The notes below the pieces were generated by a model that ran no database searches, was not told the DNA's origin, and saw only the letters and a program-made list of their open reading frames with translations. Below, in pieces: positions 26,581 through 35,459 of a stretch of 62,528 nucleotides of DNA. The stretch is from Oligoflexia bacterium. Lineage in GTDB: Bacteria > Bdellovibrionota > UBA1018. A program made the position numbers and the translations under genes. The DNA lies in NCBI GenBank assembly GCA_014378465.1, contig JACMNQ010000028.1:1-62528 (forward strand), in the 5' to 3' direction. How positions within the stretch are numbered: the first letter of the stretch is position 1; each line of letters opens with the position of its first letter.

Positions 26581-28249
26581 TTTTCTCATCTCTCAGGATA
26601 TTTTCCGAACTCGAAGTCAGCGCCGCGATTCTGGCCTTGATGCGGTCCTGGACCTGCACGACCTGGAACTCGGAAAAATCGGGGTTGCTGCTCGCGAACT
26701 TGCTCATGAAGTTCCTGAACCAGTCCTGACGTTTGCCCGTGAATTTTTCAGTGAGGCGGGCTTTCACCTCCGTTGAATAGCCACAGAAAGCGATTGCAAG
26801 TTCCTGCAGATTTTCAGTGGACCAGTCATCCGCGGTGAAGACATCAAATGACTTGAGCACGCTGACATAGTTTGACCGACCATTTCGAGCGGTGAGATGA
26901 AACTGTTCGTCTTCCGAAAAACTCTCCGCCTTGAGAATGACCTGAGACAGGTAACTCATGGAATGAAATTGAGCTTCTTTCGGTCTCGAATGGCTGAACT
27001 TCTCGAGCGTACTCGTCAGTTCAAGTTCCGCAGTCTTGTGTTCGACCATGCTCATGGGTTTCGAAGCGAAGGCGGAGAGTTCAAGTTTGTAATCCACCGT
27101 GAGATCCTTCAGAACCATGGATCGGCGCAGAGGAGTCAGCGAGTTGATGATCATGGCAGATTGAACGGGAGAAGAACTTTTCACCAGCTCCTGCATCTTT
27201 TCGAAAGGAACCAGGAGCAGCTGTTTGGCCATGGGGGATCGACCACTGCGGCGGTACTCAGGCTGATGGGACTGGAAAAGTGAATTCACTTCACGAGTCT
27301 GATACTGAGTACCGGTCAGAGCCTGAGCTTCATACTCCTTGGAGACGAGATGATTCTGAACTTCGGTGGAGCGTTCCGACTCAAGCAGTGAATCAATCAG
27401 AAGTCCGGGAATGCTCCGATACTGAGGATGATCCAGACAGTCCACACAGAACGCGACGATGCTGTCGATGTCGATTTTCGTCCAGAAGGATTCATCCGAG
27501 TCACCAGGCTTGCCCCGACTCGTGGCCGCCAGAGGGGTAACGGCCTGAGAAGCGACAGGCGCATTCTGAAAGGAACCGCCCCCGGAGTTTGAATCAGCCG
27601 CATCTTTGATGACCGTGGCCATGGCTCTGGCTTCAGTGCTGAGACGAGTGCCCATCTGACGGAAAGAAAGGTAGATGATGCCAAGCGAGATCAGAAGAAA
27701 TGCGCCGGCGATGCCACACAGGGTCCACTCAACTGCGCTGAGAGTGGTGCGTTCAGCCTGGGGTGGAGACTTGGGTTCGGTCGGGGGATTCCAGGCAAGC
27801 GAATACCCTTCCGGCAGATCCACCAGCTTCACCGAATCACCGCGACTTTCCTGCAGGGCCATGGTGGAGCTCAAGGTCGATTTGATCAACGCCCGAACGG
27901 CTTCAGGAACGATCTTTCCCACTCCAACGGTCAACTCTACTCTGTCGATTCGACTCAGGAGCTTGCCCGTCGACTCTGTCCCCGAAGCTTCAATCAAGCT
28001 CATCTCATCACTGGTGAGGGTGGCGGTGCCGAGCGGCAGTCTCATGGCTTCAGAACCACTCACTTTTTTCGCGGTGACTTTGACCTGCAACGAGAACTGG
28101 CCTCTCGGAAGTACCAGCTCCAGCTGCCGGGTGGCGAAGTCACTCACATAAGCGTTCATCATCATTTCCGAGCTCATGTTCGCCGCGGCGGCTGAAATAC
28201 CCAGGAAAACGATACTGCCTGAAAAAATCCATGATGTGAGATGTTTCAT
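26567..28249 (-). CDS. FliF C-terminal-like / FliG-like fusion membrane protein
   Basis: 560 residues. A signal peptide (1-23) leads a periplasmic part (24-172) whose end resembles the FliF RBM3 domain: RVELTVGVG at 103-111 and RGDSVKLVDLPEGY at 136-149. One membrane helix (175-196) is followed by a Ser/Gly linker and a cytoplasmic part resembling FliG: DHPQ at 273-276 (EHPQ in FliG), repeated armadillo-like segments near 345-400, and a FliG_C-like end (about 460-545; LAIAFCGYSTEVKARL). It could form a rotor ring. Its ATG overlaps the MotB stop (ATGA). Homology is by eye. Confidence 0.7.
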   Translation of the reverse strand: MKHLTSWIFSGSIVFLGISAAAANMSSEMMMNAYVSDFATRQLELVLPRGQFSLQVKVTAKKVSGSEAMRLPLGTATLTSDEMSLIEASGTESTGKLLSRIDRVELTVGVGKIVPEAVRALIKSTLSSTMALQESRGDSVKLVDLPEGYSLAWNPPTEPKSPPQAERTTLSAVEWTLCGIAGAFLLISLGIIYLSFRQMGTRLSTEARAMATVIKDAADSNSGGGSFQNAPVASQAVTPLAATSRGKPGDSDESFWTKIDIDSIVAFCVDCLDHPQYRSIPGLLIDSLLESERSTEVQNHLVSKEYEAQALTGTQYQTREVNSLFQSHQPEYRRSGRSPMAKQLLLVPFEKMQELVKSSSPVQSAMIINSLTPLRRSMVLKDLTVDYKLELSAFASKPMSMVEHKTAELELTSTLEKFSHSRPKEAQFHSMSYLSQVILKAESFSEDEQFHLTARNGRSNYVSVLKSFDVFTADDWSTENLQELAIAFCGYSTEVKARLTEKFTGKRQDWFRNFMSKFASSNPDFSEFQVVQVQDRIKARIAALTSSSENILRDEKNAAA

Positions 28250-28986
28250 TTTAACCTCGGCTCAATTCTGAGCGTAATGCGTCTCTGCCTGGACAAATCC
28301 GATGAAGCGATGGTGCGGGTGGTCTGGGTGTCGGCGAAGCCTTCGGCGGAAAGGTGCTCCTGCGAGAAGCCGTCCTGCATGAAAATCTTGAGAACGGAGG
28401 TGGCACGAAGCACACTCAGTTCCCAATTGTCAGAAAAATGATGGGCGCCGGAGACACGCTTTGAATCCGTGTGCCCCTGAACCGTGATGCGAATGCTGTC
28501 TTTGTAAGGTCGCAGACTGGTCATGATGCGTGTCACAGCAGCAGCAGCTTCAGGACTGAGTTTCGTTGACCCGGAACTGAAGAAGGAAATATTCTCGAAC
28601 TCCACCTCCAATGAGGTTTCCTTCATACGGGGGCTGACCGCTTCATTCTGCAACTTTCCCTTGAGCAGGCTGAGGAAGGAGGCTTCGGCCTGGGACATTC
28701 GAGGAGAGACTTCCGATGTCGACTCTTTTCCCGAACCGGTGCCGGTGCCAGTGCCAACGCCAACGCCAACGCCAGTGCCCGACCCTTTGCCTGCCTGAAT
28801 CTCGGGCTTGCCCAGATCCAGAATGATCTTCTGGAGCGCGGAGGCCTCCTGCGGTTTCACCTTTTCCGCGTTCGTGTTGTAAAAGATGATGAAGAAACAC
28901 AGAAGTAGCGTGAGCATATCCACGTAACTCACGGCCCAGGATGCTTCTTCCGTGTGCCGCCGACGCGGCTTGCGATCAAGAAGCAT
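28246..28986 (-). CDS. MotB-like stator protein with OmpA/MotB domain
   Basis: 246 residues. A basic cytoplasmic N-terminus, then one membrane helix YVDMLTLLLCFFIIFY with the ion-binding Asp23. A long Gly/Thr/Val linker (68-86) follows, then an OmpA/MotB peptidoglycan-binding domain (about 130-242; VQGHTDSKR, NWELSVLRATSVL, RRITLRIEP). It would anchor the stator to the cell wall. The start at 28986 overlaps the MotA stop by 11 bases; further upstream residues are inside motA. Confidence 0.92.
   Translation of the reverse strand: MLLDRKPRRRHTEEASWAVSYVDMLTLLLCFFIIFYNTNAEKVKPQEASALQKIILDLGKPEIQAGKGSGTGVGVGVGTGTGTGSGKESTSEVSPRMSQAEASFLSLLKGKLQNEAVSPRMKETSLEVEFENISFFSSGSTKLSPEAAAAVTRIMTSLRPYKDSIRITVQGHTDSKRVSGAHHFSDNWELSVLRATSVLKIFMQDGFSQEHLSAEGFADTQTTRTIASSDLSRQRRITLRIEPRLK
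28736..28777 (-). repeat. Hexanucleotide tandem repeat in the MotB-like linker
   Basis: Seven consecutive hexamers on the plus strand: CCGGTG twice, CCAGTG, CCAACG three times, CCAGTG. They encode the alternating Gly-Thr/Gly-Val linker. Unit length keeps the frame, so changes in copy number would only lengthen or shorten the linker. Confidence 0.85.
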
Positions 28987-29704
28987 GGTAAAGTCCGATG
29001 TGCTCCTGCACGAAGAAGAGACTTTCCTTGTCACTCCACAGCTTGACCGTTTCGACGATCATCGAAAGTTCAACTTCTTCCTGATGAGCAGCCTGAAGCA
29101 GAAGCTCCGAAAGTGGACTGATCACGAAATTTGAGGTGACCAGACCGTACAGAGTCGCTGTCATGGCGAATGCGAGATTGGTACCCAGTGTTCTCTGGCC
29201 TTCAGCATTGCCAAGACCGTTGAAGATGGCAATGATCCCGAAAACGGTACCCACCATTCCCAGTGCTGGAGGATACTTTCCGATATTTGCAAGAACGTTG
29301 GCGGACTGGTGGATTCTTTCAATTTCCAGCTTGGCACCATCGACAAGGAGTTTATCCAGAGTCGCTCCACTGAGACCCGCGCCCAGCCAGCCCAGACTCT
29401 TGTCCAGGAAATCGACTCCGGTGGTGGATGGAAACTTGCCCTTTTCCATGGTTTTGGAACAGTCGATCAGAACTTCCCTGATATCTCGCTTCGAGGCCTT
29501 TGAGAAAATCAGGCGCTTGATCTGCCGAAAGAGCCCCATCAGTTCCTTCTTGTTTGAAGTCATGAGCAGAATCGAAACCGTGCCCCCCAGGACGATGATC
29601 AATCCTTCAGGATTGAGAAAGGTACTGAGTCCGGCCTTTGAATGCCAGAAAGTGGTGGCGAGAATGGCGATTGAAAACAGACTTCCAAGAATGAGTGTTT
29701 GCAT
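28976..29704 (-). CDS. MotA/TolQ/ExbB-type stator protein, MotA-like
   Basis: 242 residues with four predicted membrane helices, a large cytoplasmic loop between helices 2 and 3, and the family hallmark PPALGMVGTVFGIIAIFN in helix 3. NPEGLIIVLGGTVSILLM near 32 is typical of MotA. It would form the pentameric ion channel with the MotB-like protein. The start overlaps the PEGA/TPR stop (TGATG) and the end overlaps motB, so subunits are translated together. Not adjacent to flagellar genes. Confidence 0.92.
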   Translation of the reverse strand: MQTLILGSLFSIAILATTFWHSKAGLSTFLNPEGLIIVLGGTVSILLMTSNKKELMGLFRQIKRLIFSKASKRDIREVLIDCSKTMEKGKFPSTTGVDFLDKSLGWLGAGLSGATLDKLLVDGAKLEIERIHQSANVLANIGKYPPALGMVGTVFGIIAIFNGLGNAEGQRTLGTNLAFAMTATLYGLVTSNFVISPLSELLLQAAHQEEVELSMIVETVKLWSDKESLFFVQEHIGLYHAS

Positions 29705-30393
29705 CAGTTCGTACCTTCTCTGGAGTTCGACGAAGCGGTGGATCGTCCGCCACTGAGGCGATTGATGATTTTCTGGATTGAACTTTTCATGGAAGCGCGG
29801 CCTGGAGGAATCTCGGTGATCAGCGAAGTATAGAGGGACTGGGCCTTGTTCACTTCACCGCTCACGAGCAGAGCGTTTGCATAGACCAGCCGGACCGAAA
29901 AACTCGACGGATGCAGTCCTCTCAGAGTTTCGGCCATCGCCATCGCTTCAGCGGTCTTTCGCGAGTCGAGCAGACTTTGAATGGAATAGACCTGGTCCAC
30001 GATCTCTTCGGCGGTTTCGAGTGAGCGCTTCTCGATGTCCGACGGAGCCCATTCCTGATTTTTCTTCAGAGTGACCGCGATGCTCGTGTTGGCCTTCATC
30101 CGGCTCGTGATCGGAATGTAGACCGTCGCGAAACCAGGTTTCTCAATCTTGTAAAGCTTCGTTTCAGATGAGTCCGCGTCCTTGATGGTCATCGGGGTCT
30201 TTCCGATCGGAACCAGTTTCTGATTCGCGCCTTCACCCGTCAACTCATGGATGGTCGCTCCTTCCTCACTCGCTGAGAGGGTCAGCTCCGAGGCCTGGCC
30301 TGAATTGCAGATCAGCACACTCGACACAGCACCCGTGAGAGTGAGGAGAAGAAAGGTTCTGGAACATTTGCCATGAATTTTGCTTTTGGTCAT
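29704..30393 (-). CDS. Secreted PEGA/TPR protein, first gene of the motor operon
   Basis: 229 residues. Signal peptide (1-34, ending QAS-E). A PEGA-like beta domain follows (about 45-110; IGKTPMTIKD, KIEKPGFATVYI), then a helical TPR-like region (about 130-205). PEGA domains are often found in envelope and cell-wall proteins; this one may be a periplasmic scaffold for the stator. It ends in a Ser-rich tail and overlaps motA (TGATG). Promoter presumably in the 111-bp divergent spacer 30394-30504; no convincing boxes seen. Confidence 0.75.
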   Translation of the reverse strand: MTKSKIHGKCSRTFLLLTLTGAVSSVLICNSGQASELTLSASEEGATIHELTGEGANQKLVPIGKTPMTIKDADSSETKLYKIEKPGFATVYIPITSRMKANTSIAVTLKKNQEWAPSDIEKRSLETAEEIVDQVYSIQSLLDSRKTAEAMAMAETLRGLHPSSFSVRLVYANALLVSGEVNKAQSLYTSLITEIPPGRASMKSSIQKIINRLSGGRSTASSNSREGTN

Positions 30394-30504
30394 CTTGATG
30401 CACTATCGTCAAAAACAATTCACAACTTTAACTTATCACTGGTGATTCCGAGCTCCACGTTCTAACCATTCTCTTCTGAATGAAATTTCACGGCGGAGGG
30501 GATT

Positions 30505-31023
30505 TTGATAAGGACTTGTCGGGCTTTCTTCACACCATTTCTGCTTCTGGGAACCCTCTTTCTGACCACTTCTTGTGCACATTCCGGGAAGAAATCAGAT
30601 GGAGTTCCAAGAACATCCGCGGACTCAGTGCCGTCCGGTCCTCAACGAAAGACGCGTGACGTTCCTTCGAAGAACTGCCTTTTTTTCTGCGATGAAATCG
30701 CCGGTTATGCGGCCGAATTCGGTCATTCTGAACTCTCTGAAACCCTCTGCAGGATCGCCACCTGTGAAACAGGGAAGAAGTGTCGAGCCAAAATCGTGTC
30801 GCCCACAGGAAAATACCGGGGTCCTTTCCAGTTTTCAAAGGCGAGCTGGAGGCACAACTGTTCGGTCTTCTTCACTCAGCTGAATCTCGATGAGTGCCGT
30901 CAATCTTCTGGCATGCAAAATCTGCGGTGCGCCACCGCCTGCAGTGCGGAAATGATTTCCAAAGGCAAGATCGCAAGCTGGCCTCACTGCGGCAAGGCAG
31001 AAGAAGCAGGTCCTGATTCATGA
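30505..31023 (+). CDS. Lipoprotein with lysozyme-like (SLT/Rpf-type) fold
   Basis: 172 residues. Lipobox TTSC gives a lipidated Cys24. The central region [28 protein letters not shown] and several cysteines resembles small transglycosylase or Rpf-like domains, with the Glu of CETG as probable catalytic acid. Start is TTG with GGAGGGG upstream. Its stop overlaps the dctA start (ATGA). Possibly a peptidoglycan remodelling enzyme; enzyme activity unproven. Confidence 0.7.
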   Translation: MIRTCRAFFTPFLLLGTLFLTTSCAHSGKKSDGVPRTSADSVPSGPQRKTRDVPSKNCLFFCDEIAGYAAEFGHSELSETLCRIATCETGKKCRAKIVSPTGKYRGPFQFSKASWRHNCSVFFTQLNLDECRQSSGMQNLRCATACSAEMISKGKIASWPHCGKAEEAGPDS

Positions 31024-32273
31024 AGACCAGGAGCCTCTACTTTCAAGTTCTTGCTGCCATCGCGCTCGGAGTCCTGCTCGGTCATTTCCAGCCCGAAACT
31101 GCAGCGAGCCTGAAACCGCTGGGGGATGGCTTCGTCAAGCTCATCAAGATGCTGATCGGTCCGATCATCTTCTGCACGATCGTCTCCAGTTTCTCCGGGA
31201 TGGATGATCTGAAGAAAGTCGGGCGTGTGGGGTTGAAGTCCCTCCTCTACTTCGAGGTGCTCACGACTCTGGCCCTGATCATCGGTCTCGTGGCAGTGCA
31301 TGTCCTGAAGCCGGGAGTCGGCATGAACGTGGACATCAGAACGCTGGATACTCAGGCATTGTCCGTCTACACCGGCCAGGCGAAAAGCTCCGGTCTGGGC
31401 GCCTTTCTCATGAACATCATACCTTCGACTCCGATGGACGCTTTCGCGCAGGGTGATATTCTTCAGATTCTCTTTTTTTCCGTGCTGTTCGGACTGGCAA
31501 TCGGAAAGCTGGGGCCGCATGTTTCAGGTGTGAGCTCCTTTTTCGAGCAGTTCTCCCGCGTTCTTTTCAGAATGATTGAGATGCTCATGAAATTCGCACC
31601 CATCGGCGCCTTCGGCGCCATGGCATTCACCGTCGGACGATACGGGGTAGCCAGCCTGATCCCGCTTGCCCGACTCATGGGGGTTTTTTACCTGACCTGC
31701 GGTTTTTTCATATTCGTCGTTCTCAACGCCATCGCACGAAAGACCGGTTTCAGCCTCTGGAGGCTTCTGATCTACATCAGAGAGGAATTGTTGATCGTGC
31801 TGGGCACTTCGTCATCTGAATCCGCTCTGCCGGGAATCATGAGGAAGCTTGAAGACCTCGGGTGCGAAAAATCGATCGTGGGGCTGGTGATTCCGGCAGG
31901 CTACTCCTTCAATCTCGATGGCACTTCGATTTACCTCACCATGGCCGCCATTTTCGTCGCACAGGCGACGAACTCGGAAATCACTCTCACTCAGGAGCTG
32001 ACCCTGCTGGGCATTCTGCTGATCAGTTCAAAGGGCGCCGCTGGCGTCACTGGCAGCGGCTTCATCACTTTGGCCGCCACACTCTCGGCGATTCCCACCA
32101 TCCCGGTGGCGGGCCTGGCTCTCATTCTCGGCGTGGACCGCTTCATGTCGGAAGCCCGTGCCATCACCAACTTGATCGGCAACAGCGTCGCCACGCTCGT
32201 GATCGCACGCTGGGAAGGCCAACTGGACCTGGACAAGGCTCGAGCACTCCTGAAGGCTCCACATTCACCTTGA
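31020..32273 (+). CDS. dctA: DctA-type C4-dicarboxylate/cation symporter
   Basis: 417-residue DAACS transporter. Signatures: [11 protein letters not shown] (HP1 region), [18 protein letters not shown] (TM7) and [16 protein letters not shown] (TM8). YSFNLDG is characteristic of DctA and GltP types; DctA is preferred from overall pattern but glutamate/aspartate transport is possible. Inner membrane. Translationally coupled to the lysozyme-like lipoprotein, an unusual neighbour. Confidence 0.9.
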   Translation: MKTRSLYFQVLAAIALGVLLGHFQPETAASLKPLGDGFVKLIKMLIGPIIFCTIVSSFSGMDDLKKVGRVGLKSLLYFEVLTTLALIIGLVAVHVLKPGVGMNVDIRTLDTQALSVYTGQAKSSGLGAFLMNIIPSTPMDAFAQGDILQILFFSVLFGLAIGKLGPHVSGVSSFFEQFSRVLFRMIEMLMKFAPIGAFGAMAFTVGRYGVASLIPLARLMGVFYLTCGFFIFVVLNAIARKTGFSLWRLLIYIREELLIVLGTSSSESALPGIMRKLEDLGCEKSIVGLVIPAGYSFNLDGTSIYLTMAAIFVAQATNSEITLTQELTLLGILLISSKGAAGVTGSGFITLAATLSAIPTIPVAGLALILGVDRFMSEARAITNLIGNSVATLVIARWEGQLDLDKARALLKAPHSP

Positions 32274-32782
32274 GCCACGCGAGAGATGTGTGGCACGGCG
32301 TCGCCACATCCAGATTGCACTGAACCCATGCAATGATCTTTTCTTCAAGACGGAAAGCTTCACGTCCGACTTCAGAGAGATCTCACTCGCGTTAAATGGA
32401 TTTTGTCTCACTTGACCGTTTTGACTCGGATTTTTGCGTGGCTTGCATCTTCAACAATCTCGGAATTTCAGGACGCAGTTCGGCATCCCGATTGCTTTAA
32501 CGCCCAGCGGGACTTGTCACTGAACAACAAGGGAAAATATGAGCAGAAACCGTCCAAGAATCTCAATGCGCGCCATGATCTCTGATGTGCGCGTGTCTTT
32601 CACTGTTCAAAGTCCCGGCGTAGTGTGTACCCATCAGCAGTCCTAAAAAAATCATGGACGCTTTCTCTCAGTGTGAATCCAAGGGGGATGAACAAAAATT
32701 AGGGGAGGAGATGAAGTCAACCGGCTTTTTCTCCTCCCTGATTTGACTTGTCTTTCAGACACGAAACCGGGAAAATCGGGGA
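32274..32782. other. 509-bp spacer with hairpin and a weak small ORF
   Basis: No recognised gene. A hairpin (GGGGAGGAGA arm 32702-32711, TCTCCTCCC arm 32730-32738, 18-nt loop) lies 44 bp before the Zn-ribbon gene and has no T-run. A 35-codon frame (32539-32646) with AAGGGA four bases upstream could be translated but shows no known motif. A short inverted repeat (TGTGGC/GCCACA) follows dctA near 32291. No tRNA-like fold seen. Confidence 0.4.
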
Positions 32783-33142
32783 ATGACCACACCCACTCTC
32801 TGGCGTCCCTGCAGCAGCTGCAAAAAATCCATTCACTTCGGAACCCGGTACTGGGTCTGCAACGTCTCCACCTGCAATCGCAAAAGAACGGGTCTGATCT
32901 TCTGCACTGTTTCCTGCTGGGACGCTCACGTACCGCAGATGAATCACCGGGAGAGCTGGGCAGAAGAAAAAAAGGCGCCAACACCCGCGGAATGGGCGCA
33001 GATTCTGGCCGAAGAAGAAACCCCAAAAAAACGGACGCCAAAGTCAGTTCCCGCGCCTGATGCAAAGGTAAATTCTGATCAATCGGCATCTACTCAGGTC
33101 AAATCAGCTCAACCCATCCTGCGTCGTCCTCGCTCGGACTGA
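32783..33142 (+). CDS. Zinc-ribbon-like conserved protein
   Basis: 119 residues. Cysteine pairs CSSCK (about 10-13) and CNVSTCNRKR, FCTVSCWDAH suggest one or two zinc sites, with the His of WDAH as possible ligand. The second half is Pro/Lys-rich and likely disordered. I recognise the STCNRKRTG and SCWDAH pattern as recurring in conserved proteins without a known function. Ends six bases from the convergent TetR gene. Confidence 0.65.
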   Translation: MTTPTLWRPCSSCKKSIHFGTRYWVCNVSTCNRKRTGLIFCTVSCWDAHVPQMNHRESWAEEKKAPTPAEWAQILAEEETPKKRTPKSVPAPDAKVNSDQSASTQVKSAQPILRRPRSD

Positions 33143-33148
33143 CGCATT

Positions 33149-33811
33149 TCACCGAGTCGGCTTCGACCTGAGCGCGGACTTCGCGAAAGTTCGGGAGGCT
33201 GAACGCGACTCAACCGCGTAGCGGGAACCGCGAAGGATCATTTTGACTTCTTCAACCAGTCTGACCTGCAGACTTTCCTGCTTGTGCCTCGGAAGATCAA
33301 GCGCCTCAGCGCCTACCGTGAAGACGACTGCAACAATGGCTTCCGCTGCATAAGCGGCATGCTGCAGAGGGCGCTTCGAGACTTCAGCTTCTCGCTCAAG
33401 ATCTTCCGTCAGTTCTCCAACGAACTGATCAATCTCCGCATGAATCGCTTTCCTGAAGGCATTTGAAGCACCTTGCCTTTCTCCCAGCAACAGCCGGAAG
33501 AGATGCGAGTTTTCATTCACATATTCCAGAAAAGCATCCACCGAGGCCTGAACCACTCCGCGATCTCGATCAGCGCGCTTTCGCGCCTCTCGGATGAAAC
33601 GCCTCAGACTCAGCCCAACCTCGTCCAGAAGAGCGAGGCCGAGCTCCTCCATATCTCGAAAATGGCGGTAAAATGCGGCAGGTGTGAGCTCGGCCGCCTG
33701 TGAAACCTCCCTCAGGCTGAGGCCGGAGAAACCTTTTGCAGCACTCAGCTCGAGCGTCGCTTCGATCAGTTTTCTGCGGGTTTTCAGTTTCTGTGCGGCT
33801 CTCGGTTCCAT
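33149..33811 (-). CDS. TetR-family regulator, FabR/DesT-like
   Basis: 220 residues. The N-terminal helix-turn-helix (about 12-58) reads LSLREVSQAAELTPAAFYRH and is followed by DMEELGLALLDEVGLSLR, closely matching FabR, the repressor that senses the unsaturated/saturated acyl ratio. The all-helical C-terminal domain would bind acyl-CoA or acyl-ACP. It is divergent from a fatty-acid desaturase with a palindrome on that promoter, which supports the assignment. Confidence 0.88.
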   Translation of the reverse strand: MEPRAAQKLKTRRKLIEATLELSAAKGFSGLSLREVSQAAELTPAAFYRHFRDMEELGLALLDEVGLSLRRFIREARKRADRDRGVVQASVDAFLEYVNENSHLFRLLLGERQGASNAFRKAIHAEIDQFVGELTEDLEREAEVSKRPLQHAAYAAEAIVAVVFTVGAEALDLPRHKQESLQVRLVEEVKMILRGSRYAVESRSASRTFAKSALRSKPTR

Positions 33812-33886
33812 TGCTTCTCATCCTATTACAAAACCCCCTCGAGATCGAACAGATACCACTCGGCGTCAAAGAAGAGTGGACTCCGG

Positions 33887-33919
33887 TTGCACTTTTCAGT
33901 AAACATGTGTATACTGAAA
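33887..33919 (+). promoter_or_regulatory. Desaturase promoter with overlapping palindromic operator
   Basis: TTGCAC (33887-33892) and TATACT (33910-33915) are spaced by 17 bp, a good sigma-70 promoter. A 26-bp imperfect palindrome (33894-33919; TTTCAGTA...TACTGAAA arms, 11 of 13 pairs matching) covers the spacer and -10. A repressor bound here would block RNA polymerase. The likely ligand is the adjacent FabR/DesT-like protein. Confidence 0.7.
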
Positions 33920-34018
33920 TTAAGTCAAACGCAGGCAAGCAGTCAATCAGAGCTTTGTTTGAAGGGTTTGAGTGAAATCTATCAGTATTCAACTGTTACC
34001 CGAAAGAAGGTACCTCCC

Positions 34019-34777
34019 ATGATCATCCTCCTCAGCGCACTTCTGATTTTTTCCACGGGATACCTTTTGAACATCTTTTACATCACCGTTTTCTACCACC
34101 GTGCCCTGACTCACCGCTCAGTCGTGATGAGCCCTGCGACGGAGAGATTTCTCGCGAGTACCGGGAGCTGGGTCACAGGCATCGATCCCAAAGCCTGGGC
34201 CTGCATGCACCGCCTTCACCACCAGTACTCCGATACCCCACGGGATCCTCACAGTCCGATTCATCAGGGAGTGTTCGGGCTCGCGATGGGCCAGCTCCGC
34301 TCTTACGAGAAAATCCTGGTCAGACTGATTCGGGGGGACAAGAAACTGAGTGCGGTCGTTTCAGACATTCCGTTTGACGTGAACTATCTGAATCGCAAAA
34401 AACTCTGGTTTCTGCCTTACCTTCTCCATGTGGGAATCGCGGTGGCCTTTGGCTTCGCGTTTCAAAATGCCATCCCCGGCATCGCCTATTTTCTGGGCAT
34501 CATGAGCCACCCGGTTCAGGGCTGGATGGTCAACGCTCTCGCGCACAAGTATGGCTACCGAAATTTTGACAGCTCGGATCATTCCCGCAACAACACTCTC
34601 GTTGCCCTGCTGGTCTTCGGTGAAGGACTTCAAAACAATCACCATCAGTTTCCCGGAAGTGCAAAATTCTCAATCACTCCGAAGGAACTGGATCTGGGTT
34701 ATGGACTCTGCCTGCTTGCGGAACGAGTCGGGATTCTTCAGATTCCTGATCGTCCTGCGGCTGCCCTGAGCGCCTGA
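34019..34777 (+). CDS. Membrane fatty-acid desaturase
   Basis: 252 residues, a short acyl-lipid/acyl-CoA delta-9-type desaturase. The His boxes of the diiron site are His27-x4-His32 (YHRALTHR), His64-x2-His67-His68 (HRLHHQYSD) and NNHHQF (208-209). Hydrophobic helices flank them. Start at 34019 has AAGAAGG about eight bases upstream; the frame is open further upstream through the promoter but that part is not protein-like. Introduces a double bond to keep membranes fluid. Confidence 0.92.
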   Translation: MIILLSALLIFSTGYLLNIFYITVFYHRALTHRSVVMSPATERFLASTGSWVTGIDPKAWACMHRLHHQYSDTPRDPHSPIHQGVFGLAMGQLRSYEKILVRLIRGDKKLSAVVSDIPFDVNYLNRKKLWFLPYLLHVGIAVAFGFAFQNAIPGIAYFLGIMSHPVQGWMVNALAHKYGYRNFDSSDHSRNNTLVALLVFGEGLQNNHHQFPGSAKFSITPKELDLGYGLCLLAERVGILQIPDRPAAALSA

Positions 34778-34819
34778 TTCTCGACTGAACTTTGCTCCGG
34801 ATAGGATAAGGTCAGATCC

Positions 34820-35422
34820 ATGATGCTGAAAGGGATTCAGAGCCTGGACGAGACCATCCTGATCATCGTGTCGCACTTCCGCACTCCGGGGATGGACGCG
34901 GCCGTCACCAGCATGACTGCTCTCGGGTCCTTCACGGTGCTGACCACATTCACCCTGATGGCGGCGGCAATTCTCTTTCGGATGCGCCGACGTCGGGATG
35001 CGTGGCAGCTGCTTGCGGTCAATGCAACGGGGGCGGTCCTGGGCCGAGCGCTCAAGCTGATCTTTCTCCGGGTGCGCCCGACCGTCGTCACTCACGTGGT
35101 GGTGGCCACCGACTACTCTTTTCCAAGCGGGCACGCTCTCGCGTCCGTCGTGTTTTATTTCAGCCTGACATTGGTCCTGTGCCGTCCCTTGCAAGCCCCA
35201 CCGACGCGCAACACCAGGACAGTGATCCTCCTGCTTGCCGGGACTCTGACCTCCCTGATCTCTCTCACCCGGATCTATCTCGGGGTACACTACCCGACGG
35301 ACATCCTCTGCGGTTTTCTTCTGGGACTGGGCTGGACCTGGGGCTTTGAAACCTTGTTTTCCTTGAAATCCGTCAAACGGCCCACATCGCTGAGTACAGA
35401 TTGCGCATCCACACGCAGTTGA
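34820..35422 (+). CDS. PAP2-family membrane phosphatase
   Basis: 200 residues with about five membrane helices. The three PAP2 motifs are present: KLIFLRVRP, PSGHA, and R-IYLGVHYPTD with the catalytic His. Such enzymes dephosphorylate phosphatidate, undecaprenyl diphosphate or related lipids. AAGG upstream; next to the desaturase, so a lipid role is plausible. Confidence 0.92.
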   Translation: MMLKGIQSLDETILIIVSHFRTPGMDAAVTSMTALGSFTVLTTFTLMAAAILFRMRRRRDAWQLLAVNATGAVLGRALKLIFLRVRPTVVTHVVVATDYSFPSGHALASVVFYFSLTLVLCRPLQAPPTRNTRTVILLLAGTLTSLISLTRIYLGVHYPTDILCGFLLGLGWTWGFETLFSLKSVKRPTSLSTDCASTRS

Positions 35423-35459
35423 GTTAGAAATGCTCAAAAAACCTTTCAAGGAGCCCATC

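Noticed and set aside
28736..28777. CRISPR-like repeats
   Set aside because: The repeats are contiguous hexamers inside a gene with no spacers; no Cas gene in the window.
30394..30504. Promoter of the motor operon
   Set aside because: The divergent spacer must hold it, but no convincing -35/-10 pair could be chosen by eye.
32274..32782. tRNA or other RNA gene
   Set aside because: No cloverleaf or TTCGA-type T-loop found in the longest spacer or elsewhere.
33887..34018. Upstream extension of the desaturase
   Set aside because: The added sequence crosses the promoter and operator and does not resemble desaturase sequence.
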